From contig JAOZSQ010000079.1 of the NCBI GenBank assembly GCA_029939595.1, positions 1 through 7,490 on the forward strand: 7,490 nucleotides of DNA. Reading direction: 5' to 3'. The position numbers and the translations under genes were made by a program. This document shows, one piece after another, positions 1 through 4,632 of this stretch (the stretch's first letter is position 1; every line of letters starts with the position of its first letter). Origin of the DNA: EX4572-165 sp002254885 (lineage in GTDB: Archaea > Thermoplasmatota > E2 > DHVEG-1). Under the pieces are notes generated by a model. The model saw nothing but the letters and a program-made list of their open reading frames with translations, did no database searches and was not told the origin of the DNA.

Positions 1-40
1 TTATTCAAAGGTAAAACGAAGTAGAAAATGGTGTGTTTAG

Positions 41-50
41 AAATATAATA
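41..50 (+). promoter_or_regulatory. Possible TATA box upstream of the DHH nuclease gene
   Basis: AAATATAATA resembles an archaeal TATA box. A transcript starting about 25 bases downstream would have a leader of roughly 110 bases before the preferred start at 184, which is long for an archaeal gene. The nuclease may instead be read through from an upstream gene outside the window. No convincing BRE was identified. Confidence 0.25.
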
Positions 51-167
51 TCGTAACATTCTTAACATAATAAATCATTCAGAAAATGATGTGAGGTGGG
101 AGTAATTAATTCCAAATTTCATATCAAAAGAAATTGGAAGTAGTTTTATTTCAAATTAGATGGATTT

Positions 168-174
168 GGTGAGG
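168..174 (+). promoter_or_regulatory. Shine-Dalgarno site that decides the nuclease start
   Basis: GGTGAGG contains GGTGA, which pairs with the archaeal 16S rRNA tail (...ATCACCTCC). It lies 9 bases before the ATG at 184. The earlier in-frame ATG at 160 has no purine-rich site at a useful distance, and this site would fall inside its coding region. The start at 184 is therefore favoured. Confidence 0.6.
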
Positions 175-183
175 ATATATTCT

Positions 184-1566
184 ATGGATGGATTAATACA
201 AAGAGCAAGTGAATTAGCATCAATAATCAAAGATCATGAAAAAGTTCATATCGTTACCCATATTGATGCAGATGGGATAACTGCGGGTGCTATTGCTGCT
301 AAAACATTAGATCGATTGAATAAACCATATTCTATTGAATTTATAAAACAAGTTGACAAGAAGACAATTGAGAAGTTGGAAAAAAACAATCATGATCTTG
401 TTTGGTTTACTGATCTTGGAAGTAGTATTGCAGATAAAAAAACAGTTTTTTCAAAGATTATCGCAGATCATCATGTATGTGAAATGAAAACTGATTATGA
501 TTTTCATTGTAATCCTCATTTATTTGGTATTGATGGAAGTTATATGATTAGTGGTGCGGGTGTTACATATCTTGTTTCAAAAGAGATAGATAAAAAAAAT
601 ATGGATCTTTCAATGCTTGCCATAGTTGGTGCAAATGGGGACCTTCAACAAAGAAAACATCAAAAACTCGTTGGATTAAATAGAGATATTCTCAAGGATG
701 GTATACAAACTGGTGTTATTGAGGAAAAAATTGATATTCAATATTTTGGACGTGAAACAAGACCGATTTATAAATTACTCCAGTATGCAAATGATCCAAT
801 AATTCCAGGTGTAACTGGTTTAGAATCAAACGCTATTTCTTTTTTAACTAAGCTTTCTATTCCTTTAAAAGATGGAAAAACCTGGAGGAGATGGATTGAT
901 TTAAATAATGATGAAAGAAGTATTATCCTTTCGGAAATTGCATCTTTATTACTTTCAAAAGGTTTTGGTCATAAACATGTTAAGAGATTAATTGGAAATG
1001 TATATATTTTATCAAAAGAAACATTCGGGTCAGAACTTCATGATGCAAAAGAATTTGCGACATTATTGAATTCTACGGCTAGATATGGGGATTATGAAGT
1101 TGGTTTGCAGGTTTGCATGGGCGATAGGGAGAAGGCATTAACATCTGCTCGTTCTCTTTTGAAAGGTCATCGACATAATCTAGTTGAAGGAATGCAATTT
1201 GCAAAAACAGAAGGAATTCATATCCGGGAGTATGTACAATATTTTCATGCAAAAAATGGTATAAGAGATACTATTGTAGGTATTGTAACAAATATGTTAT
1301 TAAATGATGCAGAAACTCGTAATGATCTTCCCCTTATTGGTTTTGCAATCAAAAATGAAGGTGAAGTAAAAGCTTCTGCTCGAACAACCCAGGATATTGT
1401 TGAAAAAGGTATAGACCTTTCAGAAATCATAAAAAATGCAGCAACCACCGTTGACGGTGTAGGTGGTGGACATAACATTGCAGCAGGAGCAACAATACCA
1501 AAAGGAAAAGAAGAGGCGTTTTTAACCGCCTTTGAAAATGAAATAAAAAATCAGCTTTTTTCTTGA
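184..1566 (+). CDS. recJ: DHH-family single-strand exonuclease, archaeal RecJ/GAN-like
   Basis: Predicted metal-dependent 5'-3' exonuclease of the DHH/DHHA1 phosphoesterase superfamily, probably acting on single-stranded DNA in the cytoplasm. Numbered from the ATG at 184 (460 aa), the catalytic motifs appear in order: THIDADG near 25-31, the aspartate in FTDLGS near 77, ADHH near 94-97 and GANGD near 149-153. The C-terminal DHHA1 domain carries VDGVGGGHNIAAG near 423-435, the usual substrate-binding glycine/histidine loop. All metal-ligand motifs look intact and the length suits archaeal RecJ homologues. In studied archaea some members (GAN) bind the GINS-CMG replisome and others act in repair or RNA decay; the sequence alone does not say which type this is. 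An in-frame ATG at 160 would add eight residues but lacks a ribosome site. The last 16 bases overlap the convergent FKBP gene. Family call is strong; the precise substrate is inferred. Confidence 0.9.
   Translation: MDGLIQRASELASIIKDHEKVHIVTHIDADGITAGAIAAKTLDRLNKPYSIEFIKQVDKKTIEKLEKNNHDLVWFTDLGSSIADKKTVFSKIIADHHVCEMKTDYDFHCNPHLFGIDGSYMISGAGVTYLVSKEIDKKNMDLSMLAIVGANGDLQQRKHQKLVGLNRDILKDGIQTGVIEEKIDIQYFGRETRPIYKLLQYANDPIIPGVTGLESNAISFLTKLSIPLKDGKTWRRWIDLNNDERSIILSEIASLLLSKGFGHKHVKRLIGNVYILSKETFGSELHDAKEFATLLNSTARYGDYEVGLQVCMGDREKALTSARSLLKGHRHNLVEGMQFAKTEGIHIREYVQYFHAKNGIRDTIVGIVTNMLLNDAETRNDLPLIGFAIKNEGEVKASARTTQDIVEKGIDLSEIIKNAATTVDGVGGGHNIAAGATIPKGKEEAFLTAFENEIKNQLFS
1500..1532 (-). terminator. 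Possible terminator of the FKBP transcript
   Basis: Read leftward from the FKBP stop there is T6 (1550-1545), then a short hairpin with AGGCG/CGCCT arms and an eight-base loop (about 1532-1513), then a pyrimidine-rich CTTCTTTTCCTTTT run. The order resembles an intrinsic terminator. However, these bases also encode the C-terminus of the nuclease on the other strand, so the hairpin may be coincidental. Archaeal termination usually depends on oligo-T tracts rather than hairpins. Confidence 0.3.
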
Positions 1567-2750
1567 GATGGTTTAATAATATTTTCAACAGATACCTCAA
1601 AAATTAATGTTTCACCTGCAAGAGGTGAAAGACTATATCCTTCTCGTTGTAAATCCATTTCAAATTGTGGGAGGGCTTGTTGTAGAAAATCAATATCCAT
1701 ATCATATATTCTAGGATAATCAAATGTTCTATTGAAGCTCATTTCCCGGTTTATGTCATAAAATTGTGATTGATTATATTCAACGATAAAAACAGATATG
1801 TTTACAGAATCATTTGTAACAGTGTTAACTGTAAGTTCAACGTTTATATCACCAAACATACTTTCTTCCGTGTATGAATAAACTTTTCCTTCAACGGGGT
1901 CTAAATGAAACGTAATTAATGTATCATCATATGTTACTGTTGTTGCATCGGGGAAAATAAATAATGTTTCACCACCCATTAGATCTAATGGAATCTGAGT
2001 AATATTATCTACAAGATTTTCTGTTGAGGTTGGAGTAGTTATTGTAACATAATTTTCATCAGTTGTTTCAATGATTTCTGTTGAATTTTCCCAAATTGCA
2101 AATGGTGGACCCATTTTTAAAACATCATCATAAGAAGGATCGGGATCATTTAAATCAAGAGATCCAAATATAATAATACTTGGAATAGAGAATTTTTGCT
2201 CTGGTGGATTAATCCATTTCATTATAATATTATTATCAGTTTTTTGTGTAACCTGAAGTGTCTGATTAATAAAGCTTGTATAATGAATAATATTCTGATT
2301 AAATACAATACTGTCGATGGTGTCACCAACATCAAATGAAAGTCCATATGCATCCTCTGGCGATATTGGATCAAGAACATATGTTTCATCTAATTTAAGG
2401 CCTACAAGTTGATTCATAAGTCCATCAATTATTGCAGAGGAATACTCAGGATAATCTTCAGGTGGGGTTGTTTGTGTACTTGAAGGAATAAAAATTTGTA
2501 GGGGATTCCCACCAGTTTTTTCATCGACTGATTCATATGATGAATCAAAAACGGAATCATTGGATCCATACCTTCCAATATAATGAAGGTCAACACAATC
2601 GCCATCTTCTATTGTGTTTGCATCTCCGGTATCTTTTCCACTTGGAGGAAATAGATTTTCAAAAACATCATTATTTGCTACTAAATAGATTGATAAGGCA
2701 CCTGCTATAATTACAATAAGCGCTATTACTGCGATTTTTTCATTTTGCAT
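1551..2750 (-). CDS. Membrane-anchored FKBP-type peptidyl-prolyl cis-trans isomerase
   Basis: Predicted proline isomerase/chaperone of 399 aa held on the outer face of the membrane. Residues 6-25 form one hydrophobic segment after a short charged N-terminus, followed by a PPSGKDTGD linker. The FKBP core is visible: GDCVDLHYIGRY (50-61), VFDSS (67-71), AIIDGLMNQLVGL (106-118) and PEDAYG (131-136). FKBP12-like pocket positions appear as Y57, F68/D69, I107-I108 and Y135, with leucine replacing the tryptophan. The closing strand, PLAGETLIFEVSVENI (376-391), supplies the F99 equivalent (F384) but sits at the very C-terminus. About 240 residues therefore separate the flap from the last strand, far more than the usual insert-in-flap domain of SlyD-like FKBPs. 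Eight N-x-S/T sequons (N64, 162, 222, 249, 313, 317, 326, 340) fit an exported glycoprotein. Transcription looks leaderless, since a TATA box sits about 25 bases before the ATG and there is no ribosome site. Activity is inferred. Confidence 0.82.
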   Translation of the reverse strand: MQNEKIAVIALIVIIAGALSIYLVANNDVFENLFPPSGKDTGDANTIEDGDCVDLHYIGRYGSNDSVFDSSYESVDEKTGGNPLQIFIPSSTQTTPPEDYPEYSSAIIDGLMNQLVGLKLDETYVLDPISPEDAYGLSFDVGDTIDSIVFNQNIIHYTSFINQTLQVTQKTDNNIIMKWINPPEQKFSIPSIIIFGSLDLNDPDPSYDDVLKMGPPFAIWENSTEIIETTDENYVTITTPTSTENLVDNITQIPLDLMGGETLFIFPDATTVTYDDTLITFHLDPVEGKVYSYTEESMFGDINVELTVNTVTNDSVNISVFIVEYNQSQFYDINREMSFNRTFDYPRIYDMDIDFLQQALPQFEMDLQREGYSLSPLAGETLIFEVSVENIIKPSQEKS

Positions 2751-2770
2751 GGCCGAGTTAAATAGAGTTA

Positions 2771-2780
2771 TATTATAAAT
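2771..2780 (-). promoter_or_regulatory. TATA box for the FKBP gene (leaderless transcript)
   Basis: On the minus strand this reads ATTTATAATA, a good archaeal TATA box centred about 26 bases before the FKBP ATG (2750). That spacing places the transcription start at or next to the start codon. The bases just before the ATG (AACTCGGCC) contain no Shine-Dalgarno sequence, in keeping with a leaderless mRNA. Confidence 0.55.
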
Positions 2781-2858
2781 ATCTTATGAATTATAATATA
2801 TCAATATTAAATAATAATATTATGATTAAAAAGTATTACTTTCAATAACGATCCATTT

Positions 2859-2865
2859 AAAAAAA
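2859..2865 (-). terminator. Oligo-T tract downstream of the agmatinase gene
   Basis: Seven consecutive T residues on the minus strand lie about 37 bases after the agmatinase stop codon, in noncoding AT-rich DNA. Archaeal RNA polymerase commonly terminates at such tracts. No stable hairpin precedes it. It is the most likely end of the leftward block. Confidence 0.35.
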
Positions 2866-2901
2866 TTCAAATCAATTATAAATACTATCTATTTATATTT
2901 A

Positions 2902-3771
2902 TTACTTCATTATTTCTATTCCATATCGAATATATTTTGCTGCAAGCATCGAGGATTGTCCATGATCAAATAGGGGATTTACTTCCATAACATCAAAACC
3001 GATTAAATTATCTTTTAAGATATCAAATGCAATACAAATTTCATATGGATTTAAACCAAAAGGTTCAGGTGTTCCAGTTCCAGGGGCATAAGCTGGGTCA
3101 ATAACATCGATATCAATTGAAAGATATATCTGTTGTTGACCAATTTGTTTTTTAATATCTTTAATGGTTGATAACATTCCTTCCTTAATGATTTTTGAAG
3201 ATTCTATAAACGAAACATTATCTTTTTTTGCGTTTTCATATTCATTTTTTTCAGCTGATCTAACACCTAAAATTACAATATTTTCATGAGGAATAATATC
3301 AGAAATCCTTTTTATGGTACATGCATGATTATAGATGTCCTGTTCATATGATTGACGATAATCAAGATGTGCATCAAAAATAACTACAAATGTATCTGAT
3401 GGAATCGATTTAATAATGCCGGAGGTAACACTATGTTCACCTCCAATTCCAATAGGTATTTTTGAATCCTGTAAAACCATTTTTGAAAAATCATTAACTT
3501 TCTTTATCATATCCTTGGGCTTCAATTGAGAGATACCATCGATATTTCCATAATCGTGAACTGGTAATTTTGAAAAATCAATTTTAGTTAGAAGATCAAA
3601 TGATTCAAAATTCCAGCTTGCATGGCGTATCGAATCTGGACCCTCTTTTGAACCATAACGAAATGAAGATGTCTTATCATATGGAACACCAAAAATCACA
3701 TATTTTGCCTTTGAATAGTCCGATTCAGCATCTGCAAAATAATTAGGAAATTGAGGTTGTTTTTTCATCAT
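2902..3771 (-). CDS. speB: Agmatinase / ureohydrolase-family protein
   Basis: Predicted cytosolic binuclear-manganese ureohydrolase of 289 aa, the normal size for the arginase/agmatinase family. Likely reaction: agmatine (or an aminopropyl- or protein-bound agmatine derivative) to the matching amine plus urea. Metal ligands are present in the standard order: H113 in GGEHS, D133/H135/D137 in FDAHLD and D220/D222 in SIDIDVIDPAYAPGTGTPEP. H149 follows in the NHAC segment and E263 in DVMEVNP near the end. The form is archaeal agmatinase-like rather than an arginase, but aminopropylagmatine ureohydrolase cannot be excluded. It lies 38 bases after aIF5A on the same strand. The link makes sense because hypusine on aIF5A is built from polyamine precursors, and an agmatinase has been implicated in hypusination in haloarchaea. 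The start is one of two tandem ATGs (3771 or 3768), with no ribosome site, so it may be leaderless from the weak TATA-like element near 3791-3800. Confidence 0.88.
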   Translation of the reverse strand: MMKKQPQFPNYFADAESDYSKAKYVIFGVPYDKTSSFRYGSKEGPDSIRHASWNFESFDLLTKIDFSKLPVHDYGNIDGISQLKPKDMIKKVNDFSKMVLQDSKIPIGIGGEHSVTSGIIKSIPSDTFVVIFDAHLDYRQSYEQDIYNHACTIKRISDIIPHENIVILGVRSAEKNEYENAKKDNVSFIESSKIIKEGMLSTIKDIKKQIGQQQIYLSIDIDVIDPAYAPGTGTPEPFGLNPYEICIAFDILKDNLIGFDVMEVNPLFDHGQSSMLAAKYIRYGIEIMK

Positions 3772-3784
3772 TAATCTATAAAAT

Positions 3785-3806
3785 AAAAAAAAGATATTGA
3801 AAAAAA
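3785..3806 (-). terminator. Tandem oligo-T tracts between aIF5A and agmatinase
   Basis: On the minus strand the 38-base gap after the aIF5A stop holds T7 (3806-3800) and T8 (3792-3785). Such tracts can terminate archaeal transcription. The AATATC element between them sits about 25 bases before the agmatinase ATG and could serve as its own weak TATA box. The two genes may thus be only partly co-transcribed. Confidence 0.35.
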
Positions 3807-3809
3807 TAG

Positions 3810-4193
3810 TTAAATTCTTGTTATTCTTTTCCGACCAAGTGCTATTAAATATTGTATATCTTTTCCAGTTTCCAATTTATCCTTATATTCATCAGGAATT
3901 GCCATCTCAAAGGTTTCGTATGTATCTAAGTCCATTAATTGAACATTTTCGCCCATGATTGCGACAACTTGAGCGCTTCTCTTATCTATAATAGGAACAT
4001 GTACTTTATGTGAGACTGGATTTACAATACTTTTTTTCTGTCCATTGAAAATTCCAATTGCTTCGATTCGAGCTTTCGCTTCACCATGTTTCCCAGGTTT
4101 AGATTTTGATATACTTAGGATTTTACATGGCTCATCATCGATGATTATATATCGATTTACTCTTAATGTTCTAATTTCTGCTAATTCTTTCAT
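3810..4193 (-). CDS. eif5A: Translation factor aIF5A (hypusine-containing)
   Basis: Archaeal homologue of eIF5A/EF-P, 127 aa, which binds the ribosome near the E site and relieves stalling at difficult peptide bonds such as polyproline. The N-terminal SH3-like domain carries the exposed loop SKSKPGKHGEAKAR (about 29-42); K35 in PGKHG is the lysine converted to deoxyhypusine/hypusine. The C-terminal OB-fold domain follows (about 70-127), including the QLMDLDTYETFEM stretch typical of the family. Length and loop are canonical. A GAGGT ribosome site lies nine bases before the ATG at 4193. The gene sits between an unknown zinc-ribbon gene upstream and an agmatinase downstream on the same strand; the latter neighbour fits the polyamine origin of hypusine. 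The modification enzyme, deoxyhypusine synthase, is not in this window. Confidence 0.96.
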   Translation of the reverse strand: MKELAEIRTLRVNRYIIIDDEPCKILSISKSKPGKHGEAKARIEAIGIFNGQKKSIVNPVSHKVHVPIIDKRSAQVVAIMGENVQLMDLDTYETFEMAIPDEYKDKLETGKDIQYLIALGRKRITRI

Positions 4194-4202
4194 TATATCA
4201 AT

Positions 4203-4207
4203 ACCTC
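4203..4207 (-). promoter_or_regulatory. Shine-Dalgarno site of aIF5A
   Basis: Minus-strand GAGGT lies nine bases before the aIF5A ATG (4193) and pairs with the 16S rRNA 3' tail. It confirms the chosen start. Confidence 0.6.
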
Positions 4208-4220
4208 AGATAATTCATTT

Positions 4221-4232
4221 AAGTTTTTAAAT
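4221..4232 (-). promoter_or_regulatory. Possible TATA box for aIF5A
   Basis: Minus-strand GATTTAAAAACT, preceded by a purine-rich AAAAAAAA stretch, resembles BRE plus TATA. It lies in the 52-base gap between the zinc-ribbon gene and aIF5A. Transcription would start near 4201, very close to the ribosome site, so this could be an internal promoter, or simply AT-rich spacer in an operon. Confidence 0.35.
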
Positions 4233-4245
4233 CTTTTTTTTATTG

Positions 4246-4557
4246 TTATTCTTCTTTTACAATCTCAAAAATAGCTTTTTTCTCATGTTTTAAACATGTA
4301 AAAGCTTCCCATTTTGAATCCCAACTCATGGGTTCACCACATTTTGGACATGCAAGGCTTGTAATGGTAAGGCGGTGATCTTTTTCTTTTGTCTTCAATA
4401 CTTCTGCTTTGATTTTATCTGTTGGGTCTAAGGTATTCATTACATATACCTTTTCACTAGCCGGAAGAAATGGGGTGTTATCAACCTTCATTTTCTTCTT
4501 TCGATAAGCTTTCATTTGAATTTTATACTTCTCTTGCATTGTCTGTCTTCGGCCCAT
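4246..4557 (-). CDS. Small zinc-ribbon protein of unknown function
   Basis: A 103-aa protein not recognised as a named family. The first 25 residues are strongly basic (MGRRQ..., AYRKKKMK), suggesting RNA, DNA or ribosome contact. A middle segment (about 35-66) looks like a small beta-rich region. The C-terminus has a probable single zinc site, C70-x2-C73 and C88-x2-H91, in the context CPKCGEPMSWDSKWEAFTC, followed by a short tail. That spacing resembles a zinc ribbon with a C-C-C-H ligand set. It is probably transcribed with, or just ahead of, aIF5A and divergently from hel308. The start at 4557 has a TATA-like element about 30 bases upstream and no ribosome site, fitting a leaderless mRNA; an internal ATG at 4539 is a weaker alternative. 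Coding status is supported by the intact frame, cysteine motif and tight fit between neighbours. A role in translation is only a guess from context. Confidence 0.8.
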   Translation of the reverse strand: MGRRQTMQEKYKIQMKAYRKKKMKVDNTPFLPASEKVYVMNTLDPTDKIKAEVLKTKEKDHRLTITSLACPKCGEPMSWDSKWEAFTCLKHEKKAIFEIVKEE

Positions 4558-4581
4558 TTATATCAAAGACATGGAACTAGG

Positions 4582-4596
4582 TTATTATGAATAAAG
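4582..4596. promoter_or_regulatory. Shared divergent TATA region (zinc-ribbon gene / hel308)
   Basis: TTATTATGAATAA (4582-4594) is a perfect 5-3-5 inverted repeat in the 75-base gap between the divergent genes. Leftward, ATAATA ends about 26 bases before the zinc-ribbon ATG. Rightward, GAATAAAG (4589-4596) would place a transcript start near 4615, giving a short leader that includes the hel308 ribosome site. Both promoters would thus use overlapping TATA DNA. Inferred from spacing only. Confidence 0.4.
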
Positions 4597-4619
4597 TTTT
4601 TGACGTATAAGCGCATTTT

Positions 4620-4627
4620 GGGGGGTG
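4620..4627 (+). promoter_or_regulatory. Shine-Dalgarno site that decides the hel308 start
   Basis: GGGGGGTG lies five bases before the ATG at 4633; its GGTG part pairs with the 16S rRNA tail. It argues against the in-frame TTG at 4600, which would place this site inside the gene and lies only a few bases from the likely TATA region. Confidence 0.6.
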
Positions 4628-4632
4628 TAAAA

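Noticed and set aside
1..68. Possible edge fragments: a short plus-strand reading frame ending at 24 or 40, or a minus-strand frame open from an ATG at 68 to the window edge.
   Set aside because: Each is under 25 codons, shows no recognisable family motif and has no convincing ribosome site. I looked for a ribosomal protein S15 tail, since rpsO often precedes this nuclease in archaea, but none matches.
81..110. C/D box small RNA suggested by ATGATGT resembling a C box.
   Set aside because: The C box is imperfect and no CTGA D box or D'/C' pair follows at a usable distance.
1245..1478. Minus-strand open frame inside the nuclease gene.
   Set aside because: It is antisense to the conserved DHHA1 region, whose GGGH motif is clearly coding on the plus strand; the antisense product has no recognisable motif.
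2803..2821. AATATTA-AATAA-TAATATT inverted repeat between FKBP and agmatinase.
   Set aside because: It is made only of A and T in extremely AT-rich DNA, so it forms a very weak hairpin and is readily expected by chance.
4045..4230. Plus-strand open frame opposite the aIF5A start.
   Set aside because: It overlaps the unmistakable aIF5A hypusine-loop coding region and has no supporting motif or ribosome site.
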